A stretch of 64,000 nt of DNA from Artemia franciscana. Taxonomy: Eukaryota > Arthropoda > Branchiopoda > Anostraca > Artemiidae. Below the pieces are notes generated by a model. It was given only the letters and a program-made list of their open reading frames with translations, was not told the origin of the DNA and made no database searches. Below, piece after piece: positions 1 through 12,318 of this stretch; the stretch's first letter is position 1; the number at the start of each line of letters is the position of its first letter. Both the position numbers and the translations under genes were made by a program. Location: assembly GCF_032884065.1 (NCBI RefSeq), contig NC_088867.1, forward strand, positions 1,426,001 to 1,490,000, in the 5' to 3' direction.

Positions 1-360
1 ACCAGATTAAATCAGAAATAGTCTCTTCCCTGATTTGACCATCTAGTGGGCAGCGATCGAACGAGATAGTTCCGAAGAATTTTATTTGCCGATAAAGCAA
101 AGGATTGTTCTTGTTAAGTTTTGCTTGCTTGTCTAAGGGTATGGTTCTCGCTTAGGGTGCGAGAAGTCTCAGATTCAAATCCTGGAGGACAACAATTTTT
201 ACATGAAGAAGATCCGAAACCAAATACGTGATCAATATAGAAATCGCTGAAAGTTCGCAGGGGTATCAGGGACCGGACCAGATTAAATTAGAAATAGTCG
301 CTTCCATGATTTAACTATCTGGGGGGAGTGGAAGGACGGTTATTTCGGAAAAATTAGAAA
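1..360 (+). repeat. tRNA-derived SINE-like repeat with duplicated body
   Basis: Two copies of one ~80-bp segment, beginning accagattaaat at 1 and at 277, lie in direct orientation. A tRNA-Pro-like head (122-193) lies between them. The second copy runs into an A-rich stretch near 345-375. A tRNA head, an unrelated body and an A-rich end is the usual layout of a tRNA-derived SINE; the first body segment would belong to a preceding, partly lost unit. The two bodies differ at roughly a quarter of positions by eye, so the insertions are old. Confidence 0.5.
122..193 (+). pseudogene. tRNA-Pro(AGG)-like pseudogene (SINE head)
   Basis: The segment follows the arthropod tRNA-Pro layout: an A-box-like GTCTAAGGGTATG, an anticodon arm CTCGCTTAGGGTGCGAG with AGG in the loop, and a B-box-like ATTCAAATCC. 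The anticodon stem pairs perfectly. The acceptor ends (TGCTTGC and AGGACAA) barely pair and the T stem has mismatches. It is therefore unlikely to give a working tRNA and is better read as a SINE promoter or a decayed tRNA gene. Confidence 0.6.
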
Positions 361-1380
361 AAATTAAAAAATTCTTCAATAGCCTTCTCCATCGTAGCTC
401 AATTATTTTTCTATGTAAGCACTAAACAAGACCTGTGACCGAACACAATTTTCTTGCTCAGATATGTATATGTCCTGTACTGAAAACAGAAAAGTAACAT
501 TAAGCTTGTCACTTTTCTCGCAGCCTGTTCAATCGTAGGAAAATACCATTATTTTTTTATATCTATAATCCAAAAAAAAGAAACCTCTAGGTAAATCTCT
601 AAAAATAGCCCATTCTCTTAACTGACAGAACAAATCTAGGATCGAATACTGGAGATAAATTTTGTCCGTTACTATACATTCTATAGAAGATCCCCCCAAA
701 CAAATTATCTCATCCCAGCTTTCTGCTAATTCTCTCCATGAAGTTTCGTTAAGTGCCTGTTTTTTAGTTTAGAAATAAAAAAACTTGGTAGAAGGCTTGC
801 GAACAAACGGACACTTTTAACAAAAATCTAAAAAAATTTACACTCACAGAATTATTCTATGACGTTTGTCACATCCTGTTTGCGGCAGCATAAATTAATA
901 AACGAGACAAAATTACGACATCTGTAACAAGAGTTCAAAGTGCCTTTAAAGATAAGAACATAAGCTTTTCATTAACCACGATATTTCAGGAAACACATCT
1001 ACAATTTCATTCAATAATTAACTCGGAAATTAATTCGTTTTTATTTGTTATAGCACCTATAACAAAACCGACAAAGAAAATGGCGTTTCAGGACTAACAT
1101 ATGTTTATAAGAAAATGATGCTTTCCCAGGCCATATCCAGGGAAGGTGGTTAGGGGTCTTACAACCTCCCCCCACCGAAGTGTTTGTCCAAATCGTAAAA
1201 AAAACAAACAGAAATAAATATAAATAAGTTTTTGATGCCTTCTTAAAAGTTTTTTGTCTCCCCCCTTTTCTATCCCCCCCGCAAAAAATTCTGAATAAGG
1301 TTCTGGTACTCTCTTTCCCTTTTCTTTTGTTTTACAAACTATAAACTGCATTTGTTGAAAGCAGTATTTGTTTTGAACAG
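361..1380. other. AT-rich stretch, no gene seen
   Basis: I see no supportable gene or repeat boundary here. The open frames are short and lie in low-complexity AT-rich sequence. Confidence 0.5.
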
Positions 1381-2858
1381 TTTAATTTTTATATGAACAT
1401 TTCGCACAGCTGGTAGCTAATATGTATGGAAGTACAAAAGCAGTCGTTAGAGTGTTTGGAAAAGGAGATTCAAGGATATTTGAACAGACAAGAGGTGTTA
1501 AACAAGGAAGTGCCCTGTCACCTCGGCTATTCGGAATATTGGTAAACGACATCGTAGAATTCTTGGAGAAAAGATGGGCCCCAACCGTTGAGCTCGGCAA
1601 CAGAATGATCTCGGCTGTGCTGTTCGCCGACGACATGGCATTAGAAGCGAAAACAGCTCGTGAACTACAAATTTTAATTGACCTGATGGCAGAATACCTT
1701 GAATCGAAGAAACTACGTCTAAACCTTGGGACGATGGAGATAATGATCTTCAATAAAGGAGGAAGAAGGAATTTAGTCGAGAACGAAAAATTTCGGTTCA
1801 AAGGACAAGAGATTAAGGTAGTGGAAAAGGCGAAATATCTGGGATTTACCCTGACACCTAACTGCAGTTGGAAGGAACATGTGAGCGAAATGTCAAAGCG
1901 AGGGGAAGCAGCAGTGGGTGCAATATTACGTAATGACCTAGTGAAAAAGTCGAAGTCATTAAAAATGTTTAAGCAAATATTTGATTCGAAAATTAAACCG
2001 GCAATCCATTACGGAGCTGAGCTATGGGGCCTGGAGGCAGCGGAGAAGCTAGAATCAATCCAGTTTAGATACTACAAAAGACTCTTCGGGCTGCACCAGA
2101 CAACACATAACCAGCTAATCAAAGGAGACTTCGGCATCTTCTCACTGAAATTGCACCGGCTTTATCAAGTATTTAAGTTTTGTCTGATATTAACCCAACT
2201 TCCTGAGGACCGATTGGCTAAACAAGCTTATAATGATTTGCTTCGAATTAATAGGAAAACTACTTGGACTCAATAAATCAAGAAATCTCCCGGAAACACA
2301 CAATGCCTTCCAGAAACTATGCAGAGATTGAAAGACCAAGAGATACAAGAGTGGGGTTGTTTAATACGTTCGTCGGAAACACTGAAGGAATCTAGTAAAG
2401 TAAAAGAAATTTTTGGGGAAGAATATTATTTTAAGGTAAATTTACCTTTTAGATATTTAAAATCATGGATCCAGTTGAGGGGAAATTGCCTTCCAGTACA
2501 TAGAGGACAGAAAAAAAAAATAATAAGGGTACAAATGGTAAGTGTGGGTATTGCGGAAAAGAGGATAATAATTTAGCCCATTTCCTCATGGAGTGCCAAG
2601 AGCTTGAAAGTCTTAGGAATGAAATTTGGGGGGACCATCGGTTGGTGCTGCTTTCTGATATCCTGAGGTCTTCGATGCCTGGAACCATATGCAAAATGGC
2701 ACGATATGTGGAAAAGGCGGGAGAGGCTCAGTCGAGCCGGAGTGAATGAAAATAAGTATTGTTTTATATTGAGTGTGTGTTCTGTGCAGTGTTGTATTAT
2801 TAAACCATGTTGTGTATGGCCGCAGGGCTCAAATAAAATTTCTTTCTTTCTTTCTTTC
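1381..2858 (+). pseudogene. 5'-truncated non-LTR retrotransposon (LINE), reverse transcriptase and C-terminal zinc knuckle
   Basis: Homology starts near 1381, inside the reverse transcriptase. The first in-frame Met is at 1422. The RT carries the RGVKQGSALSPRLF block and the catalytic FADD box (1623-1634). A thumb and C-terminal region follows, to an in-frame TAA at 2274-2276. The same frame resumes (2319 on), then shifts near the A-run at 2511-2520. In the new frame there is a CX2CX8HX4C knuckle (2543-2596) and a stop at 2747-2749. The 3' UTR ends GGGCTCAAATAAA followed by (TTTC)5 at 2839-2858, a typical LINE tail. The knuckle after the RT suggests the Jockey/I group, but the clade is uncertain. 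The 5' truncation, the stop and the frameshift make it inactive. Confidence 0.85.
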
Positions 2859-3721
2859 AAATTTCTTTATCGTGGACTGTTTCATGGGAGGAGATGTGAT
2901 TTGTTGGGGGGGGGGGGGGGGACAAAAAGCTTTACAAAAACATCAAAATTTGTTATAATCATTTTTGTGTTTTCTAACGAGTAGAATTGAACCTCTGGGT
3001 GAGGGGAGGGGCTGAAACCCGGTAAGACACTTCACTCTTGATACAGCCTTGAGTTTTTATTTGACAAAATATACGTTCTTTAATTTGCTTTCAGTAGAGC
3101 GCGAATAAAACTCCCATTGTAAATGGGGTACAAGGGGGACGGCTTTCCAGCTCTTATATCTAGTATATTTTTTTTTTATAGTAGAATATCTGTTTTATTT
3201 TTGGTTCATCGTAAGTTTTATACAAGTCATTCTTGGGTTGATTTTTATCAAGTATAACATCTGCTTCTTTGAGCTTTTATTGTTCATTATAGTTTCTACT
3301 AGTTCTTTTCCTCTGCTCAAGACACAACTTTGCTCTTTACTTTTGTTAAAAAAAAACTTTTTTTTAGTAAAGATAGAAAGATAAACTTATCATGAATTAC
3401 GGTATTTCGGTAAACATTTCCTCCAATTAATTTTGCCTTTAATTAGATTTGTTAATTTTTTATGTTCCGCTGTGAATTAAGAGTGCCTTATACAAAGTTT
3501 CAACTTCAGGGAGAATCTCCTACAAAATCTAGCAGCAATACCCCGTGCTGCTAACACTTTCATTAATGTTTCTACATTCACTTTAAAATAAGGGCATAAT
3601 AAAACTATAATTCTATGTCGTGATTTTACAACACCAAAGAAACTACTTAGGACATTGGTATTTTTGGTTCAGCCCCAGGCCCGAGCTTCAGCCCCAAGAT
3701 ATTTTGGATAGTCTTTAAACG
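2859..3721. other. AT-rich interval with a G16 run
   Basis: There is no supportable gene. A homopolymer of sixteen G lies at 2906-2921, shortly after the LINE tail. Confidence 0.5.
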
Positions 3722-3905
3722 AAAAGCAGGTTGTCCACGGTTTGGGTGGGAGGATGTCATAAAGAAAGATTTAAAGGTAACGAGAACTTTCTGGGAGGAT
3801 GCAAAGAGGGAAGTTTTTAATAGAATGGGATGAAGAAGGAGTACGCGTAGCTGTGTTTGCCTCAGGCAGTTGGGTGGTGCGGTGAGTTATTAATAGTAGT
3901 AGCAG
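3722..3905 (+). pseudogene. 3' end of an RTE-like LINE (dead copy)
   Basis: The segment matches the better-preserved fragment at 8080-8429: a GGGTGGGAGGATGTCATAAA block, then AAGATTTAAAGG, then the terminal coding part and a TTATTAATAGTAGTAG-like tail. Frameshifts and a stop (gggatgaagaagg in place of an uninterrupted Trp-Arg-Arg stretch) show that it is dead. It is one of four such tails in the window. Confidence 0.6.
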
Positions 3906-3909
3906 TATT

Positions 3910-5640
3910 AGTATCCTAATTAAACTGCCCACGTGTTTCAGTAGTTTTTTGTTTAAGAATTGGCGTAAAGGGCGAAGGATTGAAAAGGGGGCAACCCTTA
4001 ATATACGGAATAATTTATGTTCGTTGTTCAAATGATGCAGGTAAATCTGGCTCAGCCTATATGAAATATGCCCCCCTCACCGGGGGCATCCGAAATTTCA
4101 TCCAAAGTAAAGTACACCCCCCCTCGTCAATTTCCCTCCAGATAGTTCCATCATCGCTGAAAATCCCCCTCCCCGTAATATTTCTTGTTGACGATTAAGC
4201 CTTAAAAATTACCTTTAGCATACTTTAATTTGAAAAAGAATTTAATGTCTAATCGGTTTCACAATCACTCCAGAATTGCCCCCTTTCTTATTTTTTTTCC
4301 GAAAATCAAAACACGCGGAAAATAGCCCCTGGATAATCCCCCCCCCCCCGGAACATCTCCACGTACAAAATCAAGTTGGCAAAGATAATGTAAGACAATT
4401 AACAAGAATGTCGTCCAGGAATTCTGTCAACCTCCCGCCCATGTATAAAATTTCCCCTGGATTTTTCATTCTCCCCTTGGAAATTCCCCCCCCGTCCCCG
4501 AGGAGGATTCTCCCAACAGATATTAACCACAAGCGAAAATTCTCCACCCCCCTCCCCGAAAAATACATGTATACTTCCCAATAACAAATACTAAACATAA
4601 ACAATGGGCAAATTTTGTAACTTACAGGCGTCTCCCCGTGGATTCTGAAAACATACCCCCTCACGAGAAACTCCACCGTGAAAATTTCATACAAAGGAAA
4701 GTACACTCTCTCCCTCAAGTTCCCTCCAGACGGTTCCATTATCGCTGAAAATCCCCCCTTCCCGTAAAATTTCTTGTGGATGATTCGCCCTGAAAAAATT
4801 ATTCTTAGCATACTTTCATATGAAGAAGACTTTAATCTTTAATCGGTTTCTCGATCACTCCGGAACTGCCCCCTTTCTTAGAACTTTTTCCAGAAATCAA
4901 AACACGCAGAAATTCAAAATTGAGTTGCCACAGATAATGTAAGACAATTAACTAGAATTTTGTCGAGGAATCAAACCCCCCCCCCCAGTGTAAAATTTTC
5001 CTTGGAATTTTCATCCTCCCCATGGAAATTTCCTTTCCCAGGGAAGATTCTCCCAAGGGAAATAAACCCCAAGCGAAAATCCCCCCCCCCCGAAGAATGT
5101 CTGTATACTTCCCAATAACAAACATTATACATAAACAACGAAAAATTCTATAACTTACGGGCCTCTCCCCATGGTTTCTAAGGGATCATTTTACGCATAA
5201 AGATATAGTTATTTAATCTTTAAACTATACCGAACAAAATGGATATCTCAAATTCTGATAAGATAACCTTGGGATATAAATGAGCGTGGAGGGCCAGCTG
5301 ACCTCCAATCTTTTTGTCACATAAAAAGGGCACTAGAACTCATAATTTGCGTTCGAATACGCCTTCTTTCGATCTTCTAATACCATTATTCGTTACAATC
5401 TTCCCTGAAAAAAAAGACAAATAAATAAATAAACACGCCTCCGTGATGTGTCTTCTGGCAAAAGTACAAATTCCAAATTTTTGTATATAGGAGCTTGAAA
5501 CTTCTACAAATAGGGCTTTCTGGTACTTTGAATCAGATGGTGGGATTTTCATTAAAATTCCTTGAATTTAGGGAGTATTTCCCCCTATTTCAAAAAGCAG
5601 GCAAATTTTCTCAGGCTCGTAACTTTTGATGGGTAACTCT
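3910..5640 (-). repeat. old diverged F1-type repeat mosaic, reverse orientation
   Basis: The segment runs parallel to 38550-40044. Shared blocks include the taattaaac...tttcagtagt start, GGGGGCAACCCTTnATATACGG, the C-rich cccctccccg tracts and aaaatggatatctcaaa. The 3' part, GGCAAATTTTCTCAGGCTCG, is shared with all F1 copies. An internal C-rich module is repeated: 4050-4600 and 4620-5170 are about 560 bp apart. Several C runs of 9-11 occur. The short open frames here are not conserved between copies and I do not call them genes. Confidence 0.6.
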
Positions 5641-8079
5641 TATGTTAAATATGAAATTTAAGATAAAAATAAGACATCACGTCTTTTGCTTCCTTATTGT
5701 ATTTAGGTTAAATTTAAATTTCATGCACAAGTTGTAATTTGCTCATTTTATAATAATTGAGTTAGCTTATTAAGCAGCTAATTAAGCAATAGGTTTACAA
5801 GGAAAGTATCCAAATTAAAGGACAAACGACCGTTTATTCTTAGTAAATGATTTCTAATTTAGAGTTTACTCATCTTCCTTTCAAAAAAAGGAAAAAAAAT
5901 AAGAAAAACATCATGATAGAAATGTAGTACTTTGTTATAGAAAACTATAATTAATGAGCGAGCTAAGCCAAAACAAAACTGAACTCCACAATAGATAAAT
6001 GTACCAAAAGATTTTTTTTTGTTTTTTTACTGTAGTCTCAAAATATACGACATTCGTATAATTAAAAAAAAGTGTAAGTCTAGTAAGAAAAACTAAGAAT
6101 GCCTCCCTTAAAGGAATGCTATCTCGATGAAAATAGTCCTATCATGTTCAGGATATCTTGCAACTCTGTTGCAAATGTTTAGGATTAGCCGGCCAAAACA
6201 CTAAATTTGTTTTTCCGAAAACTGGTAATATACTCGTGTTTTTTTTTTTTTATATTATTGTTTTCTACGCTTTAACCGTGTCCAAATAGTGGTTGTAATT
6301 TCAACTGTAATATCAACTTTCAACTGAAAGTAAGGAGTAACATAAAATTGTAAAAGTAAACAAATTATTATGTATATGAAGGGGGCTGCTTCCTCCTCAA
6401 CGCCTCACTCTTCATATTGAAGTTCGGAGAATCCTCATTCTGTTGAATTCCTGAAGTTTGTTTTTCTCTGCTTGGATTCAATTAGTTTTGCGAATCAGAT
6501 TTTTCGGTCATATGCATAAGATGGTAAAGTTAAGGACAGGTTAAAATAAGTTATAATTCTCAAAAATCTCAAAAATCCTAACCTAACCTGTCACGATCAA
6601 ACCTTGCATAAAACTGAAAAAGTTTACTGGCAACGCCGACAAAAACAAAGGAAAAAAAGAATTTTCGGACATTTACAGGTGAATGTCGACAATCACCAAT
6701 TTTGGACATTAACGGTAATATGTTTGTTATTATTTATGGCATTTAGAGTTCGAAATCGCGAATACAAACTCAGAAGAATCCCACTCCGCAAATTTTTGCA
6801 GAACCAAGTTGCCACATAGTAGGGCATCAAAGAATGCATTCAAAAGTTGAAAAAAAATCCCAAGGAGCAGAAAATCAATTTTTTGCCAGTACAACAAACG
6901 TTATATTTTAGTGAATATACTCTTTGGGAGGCCAATTCCATTCTTCCCTCTCCTTTGAGGTCTTTGCCTTGCTCAGTTTTAAGGTATTTTTATTAGATCA
7001 CTTGCCCACCTGGTTACTTCAGGGTCACTTACTCACTTTTATTGGTTTTCTTATTTGTTTTGCTTTTTAAACTATAATCTTGGTAAAAATCAAGATTAAT
7101 TGGAATTTAAGAATATTCTTTGATTTAAGATTCATTAAAGTGGTTTCATTTAGGGAAAAAAAAATATTAAATTAGTATTCATATTAGTCAGAAACTTAAG
7201 TACAGACTAATTTTGAAATAAACAGTGGCGATTGTTCAAAATTGGTATCAACCGGAATCGTTTATAATTAAGAAAGATATAATGCAAAAAGTCAAGGATT
7301 TTCCAACAGCCCATATACAGCTATCTGTGAATTTTCCAGATAAATTGGAATCAGGTTTGTATTAAGGTGATCTGCCTAGGCCTCAATTGTTGGCTGTTGC
7401 AACAATTGTAATACTTGTTTAAGATGCCTAAGATACGATGAGGTGTATTCACAAATCAGAATCAAACTAACAAAAGGCACGAATCCCAAAAAGGCTATGT
7501 TATGACAAGATAAATCAAAAATTCATATGTTGAATTTCGCTATTTTGCGCTCGGGAATAGGCGCAGATAAAAATTAATATTTGTGGGAGAAGCAATAAAA
7601 AATTTGGCTCCTCCAACAGAAATTTTCGTCCCTCGGCCCCTGTAATTAGTGCAACTTCCTAACTACTGGTCTTTCTATTTTTCTATATTCTTTCTATCTA
7701 TCTGGGGATAGGATGTGTCGGTCAAACTTTCACTTTCATATTAGTAATTTAGAAGTGCCTGAAGTATTCGAACACGTAACTCCTCGGTTTTATAGATTAT
7801 GAACAGGCATTTGAATCAGCCGATGAGAGAGCTTTAGCTCCTTGTAGGGTATTTCTAAGCCACAAAAAAGAATTGATGAGCCAGATGGCAGAGCTATAAC
7901 AATAAACCGTGTTAAATTATAAATGAGATATGAAATTGTAAATTTTTCTTATTTAAATTATACTGTAATTTGATTTGAGTTTTGATTATTGAGGGATTTT
8001 CTGTGAATAAACAACTGCCTCGGGTTTTAAGTTGTATTATGTATATTCATGTGTATTTGGAAATTTAACCATATTTCAA
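5641..8079. other. AT-rich interval, one fold-back remnant
   Basis: No gene is seen. A fragment of the F1 fold-back arm is recognisable at about 6326-6425 (CTGAAAGTAAGGAG..., TATGTATATGAAGGGGGCTG, CCTCAACGCC). The rest is AT-rich and unassigned. Confidence 0.45.
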
Positions 8080-8429
8080 ACAGTAGGTTTTTACGAAAAA
8101 TCTGTCTCACTTTCTAGGGCTATAATGAAAAAAAAAGCAAGGTTGAGATGGCTAGGCCACATTCTGCGGATGAAGGATGACAGATTGCCGAAGATTGTCC
8201 TTTCTGGCCAACCGTCTGGGGCTAAATGGAAAGCAGGTCCTCCTCGTCTGGGGCGGGAGAATGTAATAAATAAAGATTTAAAGGAAGTGGGAGCTTCCTG
8301 GGAGGGTTTAAAGAGGGAGGCCTTGAATAGATTGGGTTGGAGGAGGAGCGTGCGTAGCTGTGTTGGCCTTAGGCGTCTTGGTGCTCCGATGAGTTATTAT
8401 TATTATTATTAGTAGTAGTATTTGCAAAT
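8080..8429 (+). pseudogene. 3' fragment of an RTE-like LINE with (TTA)n tail
   Basis: The open frame inside 8032-8412 encodes the extreme C-terminus of an RT protein: YEKSVSLSRAIM, then RWLGHILRMKDDRLPKIVL, then a Gly/Pro-Arg-rich block, then SWEGLKREALNRLGWRRSV. Translation ends in a Tyr run made by the TTA repeat tail (about 8394-8429). The LGHxLRMxDDRLPK block is characteristic of RTE and related LINE C-termini. The upstream RT and endonuclease are absent, so this is a 5'-truncated dead insertion. Related tails lie at 3722, 47275 (minus) and 57858. Confidence 0.75.
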
Positions 8430-9317
8430 TTGATTGAAATCAATTGGCGAGGAATTAAAATGGTCTTTCTGACTGAAGCATATTGAGTCAGCCAATAGGA
8501 GAGCTTTAATAAAGGTTCGATCTTTGTGATCTATGGTATTTCTCATCTTCTAAAAATGTCAGAACAATAATGTTTCTATCCAGATGGAAGAGTTATAATA
8601 ATAAATCTTTCAAAAATGAATCAGGTATAAAATAAACGAACACTGGTAATATTTATTTACATTATGGTAAATGTTCTAGTAAACACTGATAATACTTTAT
8701 TATATTCCGGCATCGTGTTATCGTGTGGGTAAAAATAAAATAATAATAATAATTCCTCTCTTTTTTAATTATGCAGGGTAATGAACGTTGCCCACCCTTC
8801 ACACGGTCATTTTGGAAAAGGAAAGGATTTTGGATCAATAATTCCAAAAAATGGTCGCAGAAGTATTTTCTTAGAAACTTCAACGGGACTTTCGATTCAA
8901 AATAGTATTCTCGTCAATCCGCTCATCATTCTCATATTTTTGGACTATAATTCACTAATAAAATTTTAGCAGAACTTGCGTTATTAGAAACTTCAATGTG
9001 ACTCCTGATTTCAAAACAATATTTTCGTTGAATTCTGAGTTTTTGGTAATTAAATATATATATAGTTTTTCTTAGTTTTCTCTGGCATTTCTTAGTATTT
9101 TTCATTATGATAGAATAAGATTTCGGACAGAATAAAAGTGCGGGTTGTGATGGACATAAAAAAAACTACATTAAAAAAACATATTTAAAAAAAGTTTAAT
9201 AAAATATTATATTAATAGAATACCATTTAATAAGAAAATTCTTTATAAATTCAACCACTGCCGTTTTATTAACCTCTGAATAAACAGGCATGTGCAGTGC
9301 ACATGTGACTAAAGGTT
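8430..9317. other. AT-rich interval, no gene seen
   Basis: Nothing beyond low-complexity AT-rich sequence is recognised. Confidence 0.45.
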
Positions 9318-9450
9318 GGTATATCACGAGATAAGAGGGATTGCGAGGGATTGCGGAGGGGACAATCCATTTCATATACGGAGTAATTTCTGTTCGTTTT
9401 AAGTTTTAATGTCGCTCTTTACTTTCAGCAAAAAAAATTATTTTTATTTA
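9318..9450 (-). repeat. half of an F1 fold-back module
   Basis: The segment gcgagggattgcggagggga...tttcatatacgg...ttttaatgtcgctc matches one arm of the module at 38197-38498, including its private ATTGCGGAGGGGACA variant. The partner arm is missing. Confidence 0.6.
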
Positions 9451-9503
9451 TTTAATACATTAAGGATCACCATAAAACAACCTATTTTATTGATGTATAT
9501 CGA

Positions 9504-10317
9504 GCAATTCGTGGTAACGGAGTGACGCGGCTCAATAGTAACCGAAACTCTACAAATTAGAATTTCAATACTATTAGATATATCAAAAGATTTGGTTTAC
9601 TATGCTCATTCTGAATATCAGAAAATACACATCAGACACTACGAGCCTCATAAGATTTGCCTGATCTTCCAAAAGGGGGGCTCTTGAAGTCGAAGAATCT
9701 TAATGAAAATCGTACTATTAGATTCAGCTTCAGCCTTTTATCTGTAAAAATGTGGAGTTTTCTATTTTTTTTGCCGGGTGAAAAATCAAGGATGTGTATT
9801 TTTTTTCTAGGGGTGATCTTATCGACCGACTGGTCCTCGAATATAGAGATAGGGCTTACTCGAACGGAAATTAAAAGTTCCGGTGCCCTTTTTAAGTGAC
9901 CTAAGTAACTAAGTTAGCAACTAAGTTACTAACTTAAGTAACTAAGTTAGTTTCTCAAAATTTTAATCGAGTGACTTTGGAAAAAATGAGCCTGGGAGGG
10001 AGTCTAGTTGTGCTCTAGCTTTTTTGGTCACTTTAAAAGTTCATTAGAACTTTTAATTTCCTTTTGAATGAGCCCTCTCGCAATATTCTAGTGCCATTAG
10101 GTCGATATGATCACACATGGAAAAAAAAAACGAAGAAACACGCATCTGTGATTTTTCCTCTGGCAAAAATTACAAAATTTTGCATTGTTGCAGACTGGAG
10201 CTTAAAAATGAAATTCCTTCGATGTATCTACTTGTGCAAAAATTCCGTTTTAAAGTGTTTCGGTTACCATTGAGCCGGGTTGCTCCTTACTCAGAGTTCG
10301 TTATCACGAACTGTTTG
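9504..10317. repeat. head-to-head pair of truncated F1 elements (fold-back)
   Basis: A forward F1 head (gcaattcgtggtaacgg... to ...ccctttttaagtgac, about 9504-9897) faces a reverse F1 end (agtgactttggaaaaaatg... to ...cacgaactgtttga, about 9959-10317). The ~60-bp junction is an array of CTAAGTAACTAAGTTAG-like words that is itself partly palindromic. The whole unit can fold into an ~400-bp hairpin. Confidence 0.6.
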
Positions 10318-12318
10318 ATTAAGGGTTGTCTTAAGTCACTGCTCTAGAAGTGCACTTACTATTAGCACGAGTCACTCACTACTTACACTTCGTTACCATG
10401 AACTGCGTGATGCGAAAATATGAAGAAAACAAAACAGTCCACCTGAAAGAGCTGCTAGCATGAAATATTAAGAGCTGTGTAGGCCTACAAGGGATGCCAG
10501 TGAATTTTTCACTAATAAAGTCAACCATCAAGTTCCAAGTTCAGGAAAAATCTAAAAAAAAAAAAACAATAGTTTTCAGGTTAAATGCAATGCTATTCTA
10601 TAATTTCTATTTGCGGTTAAAAGTATTTTAGCTGATAAGGATTTTAACCCATCTTTGTCATAGCACGTACGCACTTTTTTGCCTAGGGGAAGGCTACAAT
10701 ATCTATAGTTTCAGTCGCAAATGTCTTTGTTCTTTACTGTTCAATATTACACCATGTTCATGAGTAATTAATTACATATTAGACTCTTCCTCTTACATAT
10801 TGCTAAACCCTGTTTGACTATGGCAAGTTCAAAGTACTGACTTTTGTTGTTAATAGACGGTTAATGACGTTGTGTCTACAATGCAATGTTAGTTTTTATT
10901 GTTTATCATTTGAATTGTTTCAAGCGGCAACCTTGGATTTTGTAATCTCATATGGCAAATCCTTCCGCAAATGCTTCTAATCCTTGAGATTTTTTCTCAA
11001 AACATTAAATTTCAGAACTTAGGTTTGGATCTTGGGACAAGTGCTGAATAAAATTTTTTTTTACATATAGAAGTAAAGAGCGACATTGAAACTTAAAATT
11101 GACGGTAATTGGTTTCAGTGCTTTAGTGGCCTGTATATGATGATTTTCTACATGAGGGGATGTGGGGCCAATCAATCATTCACACTGTAAGGTAAATTTC
11201 ACCAAGTACTTAACTAAAGGGAGGTAATTACAAACATGAGAGAGGATGGAAAGAGGTGAATCTAGAGCAAAACCTTTGAGGGACAATTTGAAAAGGACGC
11301 CAAAAAGCAGAATCTTGGGGAACCCAATTTGACAAGGGCACCAATAATTGACTAAAATTGAATACTTTTATTTTTTAAAAAGATTGAAAACAGAAAGAAA
11401 GGAATGAGGGTGCCAGAGATTAGGCGTGAGTCCTCCAGAGGGAGTGAACCCTCCCCCCTACTCCTCAGCGTTCCACTTTTTTATGCTAAAGTATGACTTT
11501 TTAGCCCCTATGTCTTATCAAGTAAGATCCTGGATTTTTGAGGGTGTAGAGGTCTTAAATTGTAGTTGTCAGTATATACGTATACCAAAAGTAGCTGTTG
11601 GATCTCAACCTCATATAGTCACAAAAAGCAGTTGATGTCCTTAATGTGTGTTTCCTCAGTTTTAGACCAATTTGACTTCTCTGGGAGAGGAAGAAGGAGG
11701 ATTAGTTATATTATAGGAAGAACGGGTCATATATAAGTAAATTTTGCACACAGCTGCAGTTGCAGTTGCGGGTGATTTTACACGTTCTGTTCTCTAGAAG
11801 AAAGGGGTTGCATTATTGTCATTCATGCCTACCAGACACATTTATTCTGTTTAAATAAAAATGATGTTAATGAACAAGGTCGTAGTTGTATCTTTAAAAG
11901 GTCTGAAGCGGATCCAACAACTTATAGACTATTTCTCATTGAAAAACTCTCCATATAAATTTTTGGTTCTTCTTTAAAAATTTGGTCAAGGGTTCGTATC
12001 TTCAAGTTCTTATTTTGCAGATGGTCCATAGCTGCGAAAAATCGTCTACTCCTGCTGAGTTAAAAATCAGAATTTTAGGAAAAGCTGCTTTGAACAGCCT
12101 CTTTACTATGGAGTAAAATAAATCGTCCTCAGAAAACCTATTTTTGGAAATGTCTTATTCCAAAGAAATCTCGTAGTAAAATACTTCAGTTTTTCCTATG
12201 AGGCATAAAATTATTTACTGCTCCAAAACACTGACGCATCGTTAATATTTGATAAAACGCTCCAACAGACTTTTGGATTGAAGACCTAGTTTTATTAAGC
12301 CAACCTTGAACATCCTGT
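10318..12318. other. AT-rich interval, no gene seen
   Basis: Only a short F1-arm fragment near 11060-11100 is recognised (gaagtaaagagcgacattgaa). Short open frames have no recognisable features. Confidence 0.4.

Noticed and set aside
1382-1801. Minus-strand 139-aa ORF
   Set aside because: It is antisense to the RT core, including the FADD box, of the LINE at 1381-2858.
4276-4811. Pro-rich plus-strand ORF and Gly-rich minus-strand ORF
   Set aside because: Both come from C-rich tracts of an old F1-type repeat and are not kept in the related copy at 38550-40044.
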